Counted from the stretch's first letter, positions 8,145 to 16,774 are shown. The stretch is DNA of 34,537 nucleotides from Accumulibacter sp. (GCF_029255125.1 NZ_JAPUVR010000066.1:1-34537); one strand, 5' to 3'. Program-made: numbers and translations. Notes: generated by a model not told the origin, from the sequence alone.

Positions 8145-9518
8145 CTACTTGCCGGCAACCTTCATCTGTTCGATGAGGAGCGAGCCGACCTGTTTCGAGC
8201 CTCTGATCAGCACATCGTTGCCGACGGCCGCGACGTTCCGGAACATCTCGATCAGGTTCCCGGCAATGGTGATTTCTTCGACCGGGTAAGCGATCTCACC
8301 GTTCTCGACCCAGTAACCGGCGGCTCCGCGCGAATAGTCGCCGGTGACATAATTGACCCCATGGCCGAGCAGATCGGTGACCAGCAGGCCACGGTTCATC
8401 TTCTTGAGCAAGCCATTGAAATCGCGCTTACCGGGTCGTACGACGAGGTTATGGCAACCGCCGGCGTTGCCGGTCGTCGGCAGACCCAGCTTGCGCCCGG
8501 TATAAGCGCTCAGAAAGTACCCTTGCAAGCGCCCGCCCTCGACCACCTCGCGCGCGCGCGTTGCCACGCCATCACTATCGAAATAGGTGCTGGCCAGCGC
8601 TTTCGCCAGATGGGGCCGCTCGCTGATCTGTACCTTGCGCGAAAAGACGCGTTTGCCCAGCCGGTCGACGAGGAACGATGTCTTGCGATACAGGCTGCCG
8701 CCGCTGGCCGCATGTACGAAGTGGCCGATCAAGGACGAGGCCAGCGGCGCCTCGAAGAGCACCGGCACCCGACAGGTCTTGATCTTGCGTGCGCCGAGGC
8801 GGGCCACCGCGCGTCGCGCAGCTTGTTCGCCGATCGCCTCGGGCGATCCGATGGTCTGCGCGTCGCGCGCAATGGCAAACCACTCGTCCCGCTGCATCTG
8901 CTCGCTCTTGCCGGCAATGACCGAACACGCCAGATAATGGCGCGATGTCGGAAAGCCACCGATGAAGCCGAGACTGTTGGCCGAAACGAACTGGCCTTCC
9001 TGGATCGATACGGTTGCCCCTTCCGAATTGCTGATCTGCGGGCTGAATGCGAAAGCCGCCTGCTCGCAGCGCTGCGCCAGCTCAACCGCCCCTTCGACCG
9101 AAAGCGACCAGGGATGATAGAGGTCGAGCGACGGCAGGCGGGAGCAGTCGATGGCCAGCAGTTCCGGTTCGGGCAGACCGGCGCAAGCGTCGGATGCGGT
9201 GAAGCGGGCAATGTTGAGCGCCGCGTCTACCGTCTCGCGCAGCGCCGTCGTGGAAAACACCGAGGTGCTTGCCTGACCCTTGCGCTGCCCGAGATAGACG
9301 GTGAGCGAAATCGCTTTGTCGCGATTGAACTCGATGGTTTCGACCGCCCCGCAGCGGACGGTGACCGACTGTCCGAAACCATCCGAAACATCCACCTCGC
9401 AGGCGCTCGCCCCCTGCCGCTCGGCGTAGGCGAGAACCTCGCGGGCAAGTTCCTGCAGCGTGGCGAAAGGGTAGCTGAAACGAGACTGGCGGCCAGCGGC
9501 CGGAGTGGCATCGGACAT
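8145..9518 (-). CDS. pmbA: PmbA/TldE-family metalloprotease homologue
   Basis: 457 residues, the usual family length. PmbA (TldE) forms a heterodimer with TldD, a metalloprotease that in E. coli matures microcin B17 and degrades CcdA; only TldD carries the zinc motif, so none is expected here. Recognisable stretches are VLAYAERQGASACEV near the N-terminus, ARRAVARLGARKI, VLFEAPLASSLIGH, ERPHLAKALASTYFDSDG, and near the end GVNYVTGDYSRGAAGYWVE, a family hallmark. The gene is divergent from darP, as in many Proteobacteria. No clear Shine-Dalgarno precedes ATG 9518, but the start agrees with the expected N-terminal length. Confidence 0.93.
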   Translation of the reverse strand: MSDATPAAGRQSRFSYPFATLQELAREVLAYAERQGASACEVDVSDGFGQSVTVRCGAVETIEFNRDKAISLTVYLGQRKGQASTSVFSTTALRETVDAALNIARFTASDACAGLPEPELLAIDCSRLPSLDLYHPWSLSVEGAVELAQRCEQAAFAFSPQISNSEGATVSIQEGQFVSANSLGFIGGFPTSRHYLACSVIAGKSEQMQRDEWFAIARDAQTIGSPEAIGEQAARRAVARLGARKIKTCRVPVLFEAPLASSLIGHFVHAASGGSLYRKTSFLVDRLGKRVFSRKVQISERPHLAKALASTYFDSDGVATRAREVVEGGRLQGYFLSAYTGRKLGLPTTGNAGGCHNLVVRPGKRDFNGLLKKMNRGLLVTDLLGHGVNYVTGDYSRGAAGYWVENGEIAYPVEEITIAGNLIEMFRNVAAVGNDVLIRGSKQVGSLLIEQMKVAGK

Positions 9519-9544
9519 GAGATCGGTGGCCAGCGGAGAAAGCC

Positions 9545-9555
9545 GCTATCATAGC
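9545..9555. promoter_or_regulatory. Palindromic shared -10 region of pmbA and darP
   Basis: GCTATCATAGC is a perfect palindrome around a central C. It gives TATCAT (9547-9552) on the plus strand and TATGAT (9548-9553) on the minus strand, each one mismatch from TATAAT. It lies 27 bases from the pmbA start and about 75 from the darP start. The two divergent promoters may share this core and so compete. Confidence 0.4.
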
Positions 9556-9627
9556 AGTTCCCCCCGGAGCGCAACCGCCTCGCACGCAGCCGCCAGGCTC
9601 TCCTCCGGCCAGCCGGAAAAGACGCCG

Positions 9628-10167
9628 ATGAATTTACCCGAACAAGAATCAGTCCCGCTGTCCAAGACACGCCGCAAGCGGATGATGGAGGATCTGCAGG
9701 CGCTTGGCGAACAACTCGTCGAGTTGTCGGCTGAGCGCCTGCAGCGAATGCAACTGCCGGAAGACTTGCGCATTGCCGTCGACGCGGCACGCGGCATGCT
9801 GCGGCACAATGACGCCCGGCGAAGACAAATGCAGTTCATTGGTCGCCTGATGCGGCAGGTCGATGCCGAACCGCTGCGGCAGGCGCTGGCCGTTGTGCGC
9901 GGCGATGCGGCTTGCGAAGTGGCGCGTCAGCACCGGATCGAGCAACTGCGGGCCGATATTCTGGCCGACGAGCGGACGCTGCAACGCCTGGCCAACGAGT
10001 TCCCGGCACTCGACATCCAGCGTTTGCGTTCGCTGCGCCGCTCAGCCCTGCTCGAACAGGCACAGGACAAGCCGCCGCGCAGCTTCCGAGCCCTTTATCG
10101 TGAGTTGCGGGAACTGGCGCCCGCTGATCTGGAGACGGTCAATGACGAAAACGACGAGCACCGCTGA
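9628..10167 (+). CDS. darP: Ribosome-associated protein DarP (YjgA, DUF615)
   Basis: 179 residues, the usual size. DarP/YjgA is a 50S-subunit maturation factor in E. coli. Features seen are the basic, helical N-terminus KTRRKRMMEDLQALGEQLVEL, QLPEDLRIAVDAAR, the RRRQMQFIGRLMR segment typical of the family, and a C-terminal RSFRALYRELRELA. An in-frame ATG exists 123 bases upstream, but that extension runs into the pmbA promoter area and does not look like the family, so 9628 is preferred. The gene end overlaps mogA by 26 bases, suggesting joint translation. Confidence 0.9.
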   Translation: MNLPEQESVPLSKTRRKRMMEDLQALGEQLVELSAERLQRMQLPEDLRIAVDAARGMLRHNDARRRQMQFIGRLMRQVDAEPLRQALAVVRGDAACEVARQHRIEQLRADILADERTLQRLANEFPALDIQRLRSLRRSALLEQAQDKPPRSFRALYRELRELAPADLETVNDENDEHR

Positions 10168-10744
10168 GTTGCTGATCGGGCTGGTATCGATCAGCGACCG
10201 CGCATCACAGGGGGTATATGCGGACGAAGGGATTCCCGCCCTCGAAGCGTGGTTGAGCAGCGCGCTCGCCAGCCCGTGGCGCAGCGAGCAACGCCTGATC
10301 GCAGACGACCGCCCGTCGATCGAACGAGTCTTGGTCGAACTGGTCGATCACCTAGGCTGCCACCTCGTTCTGACCACCGGCGGCACCGGACCGACCAGGC
10401 GTGACGTCACACCGGAGGCGACCCTGGCCATTGCCGACAAGGTCTTGCCGGGTTTCGGCGAGGAAATGCGGCGGATCAGCCGTCACTTCGTGCCCACCGC
10501 GATCCTCTCGCGGCAAGTCGCAGTGGTTCGCGGTCAGACCCTGATCATCAACCTGCCGGGGCAACCCAAGGCAATCCGGGAAACGCTCGAAGGTGTGCGA
10601 GCGAACGATGGACGCATCATCGTGGATGGGATCTTTGCTGCGGTGCCCTACTGTCTCGATCTGATCGGCGGCCCCTTCGTCGAAACCCTGGAGCAGGTCG
10701 TCAAGGCATTCCGGCCAAAATCTGCCACGCGCGGCAAGAGTTGA
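10142..10744 (+). CDS. mogA: Molybdopterin adenylyltransferase MogA
   Basis: 200 residues, matching E. coli MogA (195) along its length by recall. MogA adenylates molybdopterin using ATP before molybdate insertion, in the cytoplasm. Visible signatures are IGLVSISDRASQGVY at the start, LVLTTGGTGPTRRDVTPEA (the MPT-binding glycine loop with its aspartate), RRISRHFVPTAILSRQ, LIINLPGQPKAIRETLEG and AVPYCLDLIGGPFVET. The same frame is open further upstream, but the family N-terminus begins at the ATG at 10142, inside the last codons of darP. A molybdoenzyme should therefore exist elsewhere in the genome. Confidence 0.95.
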   Translation: MTKTTSTAELLIGLVSISDRASQGVYADEGIPALEAWLSSALASPWRSEQRLIADDRPSIERVLVELVDHLGCHLVLTTGGTGPTRRDVTPEATLAIADKVLPGFGEEMRRISRHFVPTAILSRQVAVVRGQTLIINLPGQPKAIRETLEGVRANDGRIIVDGIFAAVPYCLDLIGGPFVETLEQVVKAFRPKSATRGKS

Positions 10745-10766
10745 CCTGACGCCAGGCGATCGCGAG

Positions 10767-12296
10767 CTAACTCGCCTCGTCGTTGAAGCGAGCAAGCTCG
10801 TAGTCCGCGCCGCTTTCCTCCAGTTCAACCGGAAGCAACCGGTGAACCTGCCCGCCGTGCGCAAACTCCAGGTTCTCGCGCACGTTGAAGCTGCCAAGGG
10901 GGAGGACAATGCGGAGCACCGCAGGCTCGCCCTGAGCCGGCAACCAGATGCCGGGGATCGCGGTAGCGGCCGAAAAGCCGCTGCGCCGCGGTTGCAGCCG
11001 GATACTCAGCGCCTGATTGGAGAGTAACTGGACGCCCAGACTGGCGCGTGCTCCAGGCAGTCGATTGAAGCGCCGGGCGACGCCGAGCAACCAAGTGCTG
11101 CTGCCGTCCGGGCGACCGACCAACAACCTGCCCAGTCTTTCCGGGCCACCGGGGTGGTCGGCAAAGCAAGCCTGAAAACCACCGACACTGACGTTCTCAA
11201 CCACCCAGCTCTCGACCGTTGCCGACTTCTCGGTCAACGCAGCGGCCGGCGCCAGACCCACCGCATAGCAGTCGTCAAAACCGGTAAACACCGACATCCG
11301 CGTCTTCACCGCATGCCGCTTGTGTCGCCGCCGTGGCGGCTGCGCGGCCCAGTAGATGTGCAGATGACGCAGGACGGCGAGAACGGCGCGCGCCGGGTAT
11401 TCGCCGCCCAGATCCAGATCGGTTGGCAGGTCGCCGCGCTCGACCTTGTGCATCAGCTCATCGAGCGACTTCAGGGCGGCCCCCGGCGCGAAGAAACGCA
11501 AGCCGGGCCGTGCATTCCCCGGGTGGCGAGCCAGGCGGGTTGGCAGCGAATCGGCCGCCGCGTCAAGCCAATACACGCTGTCCTTGCGGCAATCGGGCGA
11601 GAGAACGAAGTTCGGCAAGAAATGCGTAATCAGTCGATCGGCCAGTTCGATCTGGGCCGGTGCCAGACTGTCCATCGACGAGGCAAAGAAAACAATCGCG
11701 TGCAGATAAATCTGGCCAGTGCTGGTCAGCCCGCGTTGCGAAGGATAAAGCTGCAGCGGCTTTTGCGCGTGACCGCTCGCTTCGGCGTCGAGGTACGTCT
11801 GCCCAAGCCGTCGCCAGACCTCCTGGTCCACCGGGCCATAGCGGTAGGTCAGCCACTTTATTCGCATGTAGTAAGCCGCTTGCGCGCGCGCCATGACCAA
11901 CGGCAAGGAGGCCTTGAACGCGTCCGCGCCTTTGCTCTTGGCGTCGATGCGGCTCTGTTCGACGCACCCCAAGTACAAGCCGGCAATCAGTTGCCAATAG
12001 CCGGAATTCATCACCCACAGGCGCTCCTCCTCCAGCTTGGACAGCGGCTGCTTCATCAGATAGTCACGCGCCAGCCGGCGCAGATGTGGTTGTGCCGCAT
12101 CGTCGAGCTGACGAAGGACATCGAAGTACTGGTCGAGACGGAACCCGGAACTCTTGCGCAGCGAATCGAACCAGTCCACGATCTCCTCGACCGCCTGCGC
12201 CGGCTTCGCCGTCAGCAACTCGGCGAGAGTCTGTTTCAGCTCCTTGGCATCGGCCAGCGGATGATCAGGACGTTGCGGAAAGAATCTTAGGATCAT
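10767..12296 (-). CDS. Uncharacterised protein with C-terminal PilZ-like motifs
   Basis: 509 residues, no signal peptide or clear membrane segment. The first 320 residues are mainly helical with many Trp, Tyr and Leu and no domain I recognise. Then RRRHKR (322-327) fits the PilZ RxxxR motif, and ENVSVGGF holds N368-x-S-x-x-G373, the second PilZ cyclic-di-GMP contact. The spacing of about 41 residues is longer than in minimal PilZ domains. The last 130 residues look beta-rich. If it binds cyclic-di-GMP it would be a soluble effector with an unknown helical partner domain. It converges on mogA with a 22-base gap, and its ATG overlaps the stop of a 35-codon ORF (ATGA). The protein is real by codon pattern and length; its function is not known. 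Confidence 0.7.
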   Translation of the reverse strand: MILRFFPQRPDHPLADAKELKQTLAELLTAKPAQAVEEIVDWFDSLRKSSGFRLDQYFDVLRQLDDAAQPHLRRLARDYLMKQPLSKLEEERLWVMNSGYWQLIAGLYLGCVEQSRIDAKSKGADAFKASLPLVMARAQAAYYMRIKWLTYRYGPVDQEVWRRLGQTYLDAEASGHAQKPLQLYPSQRGLTSTGQIYLHAIVFFASSMDSLAPAQIELADRLITHFLPNFVLSPDCRKDSVYWLDAAADSLPTRLARHPGNARPGLRFFAPGAALKSLDELMHKVERGDLPTDLDLGGEYPARAVLAVLRHLHIYWAAQPPRRRHKRHAVKTRMSVFTGFDDCYAVGLAPAAALTEKSATVESWVVENVSVGGFQACFADHPGGPERLGRLLVGRPDGSSTWLLGVARRFNRLPGARASLGVQLLSNQALSIRLQPRRSGFSAATAIPGIWLPAQGEPAVLRIVLPLGSFNVRENLEFAHGGQVHRLLPVELEESGADYELARFNDEAS

Positions 12297-12400
12297 TGAC
12301 AGCCAGCCTCTTGACAGATCGCGCGAGCCAGACGGACCACAGACGGATCATTGTAAACCAGGACGACCGCAAGTGCCGGTTCGTCTCCGGGCAAACGCAT
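12293..12400 (-). CDS. Possible 35-residue ORF overlapping the PilZ-like gene start
   Basis: From ATG 12400 a short frame encodes MRLPGDEPALAVVLVYNDPS and then VVRLARAICQEAGCQ. Its TGA shares bases with the start of the next gene (ATGA, four-base overlap), the arrangement used in translational coupling. No convincing ribosome binding site is seen before it and a stop codon sits two codons upstream. It may be a leader peptide, a small protein, or chance. I do not recognise it. Confidence 0.25.
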   Translation of the reverse strand: MRLPGDEPALAVVLVYNDPSVVRLARAICQEAGCQ

Positions 12401-12487
12401 GTCGAATCAGCGACGCACGCCTGGCGGAGAAGTGGCGCGAGCCATCCGAGCAGGTGGCAAGAGCAGCCAGTCGGCAAGCAGCGAGTC

Positions 12488-12512
12488 GCTGCCGCCTGTG
12501 CCAGGCAGCGGC
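12488..12512. repeat. Hairpin in the gap before gltX
   Basis: GCTGCCGCCTG and CAGGCAGCGGC can pair with a TGC loop, with one mismatch and one G:T pair. There is no T-run, and it lies between the divergent PilZ-like gene and gltX. Apart from this, a possible small ORF and a -10 box, the 331-base gap from 12297 to 12627 shows nothing I can support; no tRNA fold was found. Confidence 0.3.
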
Positions 12513-12592
12513 ACACCCGGGGATCGGCCCCCCGACGACGACCGGCCACATCGGCAACGCTTCGTCTGGCGGCCTGGACGACTCGCTTCAAC

Positions 12593-12598
12593 TAGAAT
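12593..12598 (+). promoter_or_regulatory. Possible -10 box of gltX
   Basis: TAGAAT lies 29 bases upstream of the gltX ATG and differs from TATAAT at one position. No good -35 hexamer occurs at 16-18 bases spacing. Transcription from here would give a leader of about 20 bases. Confidence 0.35.
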
Positions 12599-12627
12599 AG
12601 GCGCTTTTCTTTCTGCTGCGAGCTACC

Positions 12628-14034
12628 ATGATCCGTACCCGTTTTGCCCCGTCGCCGACCGGCTTCCTGCATGTCGGCGGAGCCCGTACGGCGCTTTTTT
12701 CGTGGGCGTTCGCCCGCCGGCATGGGGGCAGTTTCATCCTCCGCATCGAAGACACCGATCTTGCCCGCTCGACGCCTGAGGCGGTACAGGCGATCCTCGA
12801 TGGCATGCACTGGCTGGGTCTGAGCTACGACGAGGGTCCGTTCTACCAGACCCAGCGCATGGATCGCTATCGCCAGGTCATCCAGGAAATGCTTGCCGCG
12901 GGTACCGCCTACCTGTGTTACACCTCGGCCGAAGAGCTCGCTGAGCTGCGCGATACCCAGCGCGCGCACGGCCTGAAGCCCCGCTACGATGGTCGCTGGC
13001 GGCCCGACCCCGGGAAGGATTTGCCGACACCGCCCACCGATGTCCTGCCGGCCGTTCGTTTCCGCAACCCGACGACCGGCGTCGTCGCCTGGGATGACCT
13101 GGTCAAGGGTCGCATCGAAATTGCCAATTCCGAACTCGACGACTTGGTCATCGCACGCGCCGACGGAACGCCGACCTACAACTTCTGTGTCGTCGTCGAT
13201 GACTGGGACATGGCGATCACACACGTCATTCGTGGCGACGATCATGTGAACAATACGCCACGCCAGATCAACATCCTGCAGGCGCTTGGCGCACAGGTGC
13301 CGAGCTATGCGCATCTCTCGATGATTCTCGGCAGCGACGCTCAGAAGCTCTCGAAGCGTCACGGCGCGGTCAGCGTCATGCAATACGATCATGCCGGCTA
13401 CCTGCCGCAGGCCGTCGTGAACTACCTTGCCCGCCTCGGCTGGTCGCACGGCGACGACGAGATATTCTCGGCTCAGCAGTTCTGTCAGTGGTTCGACCTC
13501 GATCACATCACACCGTCCGCGGCGCAATTCAACCCCGAGAAACTGGACTGGCTGAATGCCCACTATCTGAAACAGGCTGACAATGGCTACCTGGCGGAGA
13601 AGGTGGCCGAACGACTGGCAGCGCGCGCGCTCGCGCTGGGTGACGCCGCACCGCTGACGACCATCGTCGGTGTTTACAAAGAGCGTGTGGTCACACTCAA
13701 TCAACTGACCGACGCGGTGGCCATTTTTCACGGCGCCCTGCAACCACCAGCAGACCTGGTGAACAAGTACCTGACCGAGGCAGCGCGGCCAGCCCTGCGC
13801 GAGTTCACCCGCCGCCTCGCCGACGTCGCTTGGGAGGCTGCGGCAATTGGTGCACTGATTAAGGACTGCGTCGCCAGAAGCGGCATCCGAATGCCGCAAC
13901 TGGCGATGCCCTTGCGCGTACTCCTCACCGGCCAGGAGCAAACCCCGTCGGTCGATGTCCTGTTGACGCTCTTTGCCCGGCAAACCGCACTCCAGCGCCT
14001 GGCAATAATCGCTTCCGGCGAAGGCTCCAGTTGA
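12628..14034 (+). CDS. gltX: Glutamyl-tRNA synthetase
   Basis: 468 residues, the normal size. It charges tRNA-Glu with glutamate using ATP. The class I motifs are clear: the HIGH-type signature lies in [13 protein letters not shown] (residues 6-18) and the KMSKS-type loop is KLSKR (240-244). Other family blocks are [12 protein letters not shown] (38-49) and [15 protein letters not shown] (199-213). The C-terminal anticodon-binding helices follow in full. The form with LSKRHGA is the discriminating or canonical bacterial GltX; whether this genome also needs GatCAB cannot be seen here. The Shine-Dalgarno is weak (GCGAG). Confidence 0.97.
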   Translation: MIRTRFAPSPTGFLHVGGARTALFSWAFARRHGGSFILRIEDTDLARSTPEAVQAILDGMHWLGLSYDEGPFYQTQRMDRYRQVIQEMLAAGTAYLCYTSAEELAELRDTQRAHGLKPRYDGRWRPDPGKDLPTPPTDVLPAVRFRNPTTGVVAWDDLVKGRIEIANSELDDLVIARADGTPTYNFCVVVDDWDMAITHVIRGDDHVNNTPRQINILQALGAQVPSYAHLSMILGSDAQKLSKRHGAVSVMQYDHAGYLPQAVVNYLARLGWSHGDDEIFSAQQFCQWFDLDHITPSAAQFNPEKLDWLNAHYLKQADNGYLAEKVAERLAARALALGDAAPLTTIVGVYKERVVTLNQLTDAVAIFHGALQPPADLVNKYLTEAARPALREFTRRLADVAWEAAAIGALIKDCVARSGIRMPQLAMPLRVLLTGQEQTPSVDVLLTLFARQTALQRLAIIASGEGSS

Positions 14035-14061
14035 AATACCGTTGGCATCTTGCCCCTGGCG

Positions 14062-14076
14062 ACGCAGCGGCTGCGT
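14062..14076. repeat. Small hairpin after gltX
   Basis: ACGCAG and CTGCGT pair around CGG, 27 bases after the gltX stop, followed by GCGGCGATTTTCC. It is a weak candidate terminator because the stem is only 6 bp and the T-run is short and displaced. The remaining bases up to 14184 hold the Shine-Dalgarno of the next gene and no evident gene. Confidence 0.25.
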
Positions 14077-14184
14077 AGCGGCGATTTTCCTGCCGCCGAC
14101 CTAGCAGGAGTTCAATCAATCGTTTTATCATGCGTGCTGATGGTTTTTTCCAGGAACGCCCGCGCGCCGTGAAGGAGCAGTTCA

Positions 14185-15630
14185 ATGTCGATGAATGAAA
14201 ACATGCTGCTGGTCGCCGCCGCCGTGTTTGCGGTGTTTCTGGTCGTAAGCTTCTTCATCGCCCGGCGCTCGGCGCGCAAACGGCTGGATCAACGTAGCGA
14301 CTGGCGGCACATCGAGCCGAGCGAAGCCCGGCCACCAGCCGACGAGGCCCGCCCGACGCCAGGCGTCGCTCCCGAAGAAAGCCGGCCGGAGCCTGCGGCG
14401 CAGGAAGCGGCTGCTACGCGCGCGGCTGAAGACGCTGCCCACCGGGAAAGCGAGCGGCAAGCGGCTGAACGACAGGCAAGCGAAGCGCGCGCCGCTGAGG
14501 AAGCCGCACGGCGCGAAGCTCAGCGCTTGGCAACCGAGGAAGCCGCACGGCGCGAAGCTCAGCGCTTGGCAACCGAGGAAGCCGCTCGCCGCGAAAGTGA
14601 GCGACGTGCCGTGGAACAGGCAGCACGGCTCGCCGCCGAACGGCAGGCGGCCGAACAGCGTGCCGCCGAGGAAGCCGCGCAGCGTGAAGCGCAGCGGCTG
14701 GCAGCCGAGGAAGCCGCGCGCCGCGCAAGCGAGCGACGTGCGGCCGATGAGGCAGCACGACAGGCAGCCGAAAAGCGTGCCGCGGAAGAAGCCGCGCAGC
14801 GTGAAGCGCAGCGACTGGCCGCCGCTGAAACTGCCCGCCGCGCAAGCGAGCGACGTGCCGCCGAAGAGGCAGCGCGGCTGGCCGCCGAGCGGAAGGCAGC
14901 CGAAGCGCGCGCGGCTGAGGAAGCCGCGCAGCGCGAAGCCCGGCGCTTGGCGGCCGAAGAGGCTGCTCGCCGGGACGCTGCTCGACGTGCGGAAGACGAG
15001 GCGGCGCGCCGCCGGGCCGCCGAGCGTCAGGCGGCTGAGGAAGCGGCGAGCCGGGCTGCCGCAAGGCGCGCGGCGGATGACGCCGCGCAGCTCGAACGCG
15101 AGCGGCGTGCGGTCGCGGAAGCGCTGCGCCAGGAAGAGCAGGAACTGCGCATCATCGAGCAGGCGATCAACCGGGAAAACCAACGCCAGGCGGTGGAAGC
15201 CGCCCGACGCCAAGCCCCCGCGCCGCTCACCCACGCTCCCGTGAAGTCGCCGCAGCAAACCGTCGTGATGGTCGCCGACGATTCGCGTGTCGTCCGGGTG
15301 AAGACCGGCAGGTTGCTCTCAGCGCACGCCTATCAGGTGCTGACGGCAGAGGATGGCCTGGACGCAGCACGCCAGATCGAAGGCACCGTACCCGACATTC
15401 TCGTCACCGACGTCGACATGCCGGGACTGGACGGCTTCCAGCTCAGTCGGCAGGTTCGCGCCGACCCGCGCACCGCACATGTCCCGATCATCATGGTGAC
15501 CTCCGACAACGACGAGCTACGCAGCCAGGCAGCCGCGGTTGGGGTCAATGTCGTCCTCGGCAAACCGTATCCGGAAGAACTGCTGATCAACCACATCGAG
15601 CGCCTGATGATGGCGCAGGCCGGCCGCTAG
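14185..15630 (+). CDS. Membrane-anchored Ala/Glu/Arg helical-repeat protein with C-terminal receiver domain
   Basis: 481 residues in three parts. A hydrophobic segment (about 5-25, MLLVAAAVFAVFLVVSFFIA) followed by RRSARKR predicts one N-terminal anchor with a cytoplasmic body. Residues about 45-345 are a long low-complexity helix built from units like EEAAREAQRLA and RRASERRAA. Residues about 360-478 are a response-regulator receiver domain: acidic pocket D365-D366, phosphoacceptor D409 in TDVDMPGLDG, switch threonine T439 in IMVTSD, and K460 in GKPY. All residues needed for phosphorylation by a histidine kinase are present. No DNA-binding or enzymatic output domain follows. GAAGGAG seven bases upstream supports the start. 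No partner kinase lies in the window. Possible roles are a scaffold, polar-localisation or motility factor; unproven. Confidence 0.85.
   Translation: MSMNENMLLVAAAVFAVFLVVSFFIARRSARKRLDQRSDWRHIEPSEARPPADEARPTPGVAPEESRPEPAAQEAAATRAAEDAAHRESERQAAERQASEARAAEEAARREAQRLATEEAARREAQRLATEEAARRESERRAVEQAARLAAERQAAEQRAAEEAAQREAQRLAAEEAARRASERRAADEAARQAAEKRAAEEAAQREAQRLAAAETARRASERRAAEEAARLAAERKAAEARAAEEAAQREARRLAAEEAARRDAARRAEDEAARRRAAERQAAEEAASRAAARRAADDAAQLERERRAVAEALRQEEQELRIIEQAINRENQRQAVEAARRQAPAPLTHAPVKSPQQTVVMVADDSRVVRVKTGRLLSAHAYQVLTAEDGLDAARQIEGTVPDILVTDVDMPGLDGFQLSRQVRADPRTAHVPIIMVTSDNDELRSQAAAVGVNVVLGKPYPEELLINHIERLMMAQAGR
14497..14574 (+). repeat. Perfect 39-bp tandem duplication inside the helical-repeat gene
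   Basis: Bases 14497-14535 are repeated exactly at 14536-14574, and a third, diverging copy begins at 14575. The unit encodes 13 residues (EEAARREAQRLAT). Exact identity, including third codon positions, points to a recent duplication. More degenerate copies of the same theme run to about 15100. Confidence 0.9.
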
Positions 15631-15668
15631 CCGGCTGCTCAGCGCGTCGACTCGCGGGCGCAGCCGGC

Positions 15669-16169
15669 TCAGATCTCGCCACGCGCCAGGGCAGCGAGCA
15701 AGCCGCTCGCCGCCCGCTCGCACAAAGTGAGCACACGCTCAAAGCCCGATTCCGCGCCGTAATAGGGATCGGGCACCTCGTAGACGCCAAGTTCTGGTGC
15801 GTATGCCAGAAACAGGCCGAGGCGCGCTCGACTTTCTTCCGGGCAAATCGATTCAAGCACCGACAGATTGCTGTCGTCCATCGCCAGAACCCGGTCGTAA
15901 TAGGCGAAATCGGCTTCGACGACCGGCCGCGCACGAATTCCGGACAAATCGTAACCGCCCTTGGCGGCAACCCGTCGAGCACGCGGATCGGGTGGTTCGC
16001 CCTTGTGGTAATGGCCGTGTGTCCCGGCCGAAGCAAGCTCGAGGCGGGCGGCCAGGCCGGCGCGCTGCGCCATACCGCGCGTGACGCCCTCGGCGATTGG
16101 CGAACGGCAAATGTTGCCCATGCAGACAAAAAGGATGCGATAGCGCGTGTTGGCCGCGTTCATGTTCAT
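15669..16169 (-). CDS. Low-molecular-weight protein tyrosine phosphatase
   Basis: 166 residues. The phosphate-binding loop C16-MGNIC-R22 followed by SPIAEG gives the CX5R(S) signature, and D134 in VPDPYYG is the general acid. LMW-PTPs dephosphorylate tyrosine residues in the cytoplasm; in bacteria they often act on exopolysaccharide kinases, while stand-alone housekeeping copies like this one are of unclear role. It is the last gene of the minus-strand run from smc, 17 bases after def, and converges on the receiver-domain gene with a 38-base gap. Two ATG codons (16169 and 16163) are possible starts; ribosome binding is weak for both. Confidence 0.93.
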   Translation of the reverse strand: MNMNAANTRYRILFVCMGNICRSPIAEGVTRGMAQRAGLAARLELASAGTHGHYHKGEPPDPRARRVAAKGGYDLSGIRARPVVEADFAYYDRVLAMDDSNLSVLESICPEESRARLGLFLAYAPELGVYEVPDPYYGAESGFERVLTLCERAASGLLAALARGEI

Positions 16170-16186
16170 CTGGAATCCGTATTGGT

Positions 16187-16774
16187 CTAATCAGCGGTTG
16201 CCGATGCACTCGGCAAGATGGAAGGAGCGGCGGGCGCCGGCCGTCCGTCAGCCGCAAGCTGATCTCCCGGAAAAAGCGCCTCGACAAAGCCAAAGCGTGT
16301 GAAGTCGCGCATCCGCATCGGATAGAGCACACCGTCGAGGTGATCGCATTCGTGCTGGACGAGACGCGCGTGGAAACCACCGACCGTTCGCTCGACCGGC
16401 CGGCCGTCGGCGTCGAAGCCGGTGTAATGCAGACGGGCTGCGCGCGCGACCCAGCCACGCAAGCCGGGAACCGACAGACAGCCTTCCCAGCCCTCGTCCA
16501 CCTCGTCGCCAAGAGGGGTCAGCACAGGGTTGGCGAGGACGGTCCAAGGAACTGCCTCGGCGTCCGGATAGCGTGGGTTGTTGCTCACGCCGAAAACGAC
16601 CAGGCGCAAGTCAACGCCAATTTGCGGCGCCGCCAAGCCAGCTCCGTCAAGCTGCCGCATGGTTTCGCGCAGATCATCGACCAAGGCGTGCAGTTGCCGA
16701 GTGCCGAACTCTTCGACCGGCTTCGCCCGGCGCCAGAGGCGCGGATCGCCCATTTTCAGCACCGGCCTAATCAT
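16187..16774 (-). CDS. def: Peptide deformylase
   Basis: 195 residues from ATG 16774. It removes the N-formyl group from nascent proteins and uses a metal bound by C99 in EGCLS (97-101) and the two histidines of HECDH (141-145); motif [11 protein letters not shown], is at 44-53. All three motifs are intact. A second in-frame ATG at 16795 would lengthen the overlap with the preceding gene; the chosen start gives the usual N-terminus [12 protein letters not shown] and an 8-base overlap. The tail after about residue 170 is a low-complexity Ala/Pro/Ser stretch beyond the E. coli length of 169. It resembles the second def copy found in many beta- and gammaproteobacteria, separate from the def-fmt locus. 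Confidence 0.95.
   Translation of the reverse strand: MIRPVLKMGDPRLWRRAKPVEEFGTRQLHALVDDLRETMRQLDGAGLAAPQIGVDLRLVVFGVSNNPRYPDAEAVPWTVLANPVLTPLGDEVDEGWEGCLSVPGLRGWVARAARLHYTGFDADGRPVERTVGGFHARLVQHECDHLDGVLYPMRMRDFTRFGFVEALFPGDQLAADGRPAPAAPSILPSASATAD

Noticed and set aside
14182-15258. 358-residue minus-strand frame rich in Phe, Leu and Arg
   Set aside because: It is the complement of the Ala/Glu/Arg repeat; its apparent repeats arise only from the repeats of the real gene.
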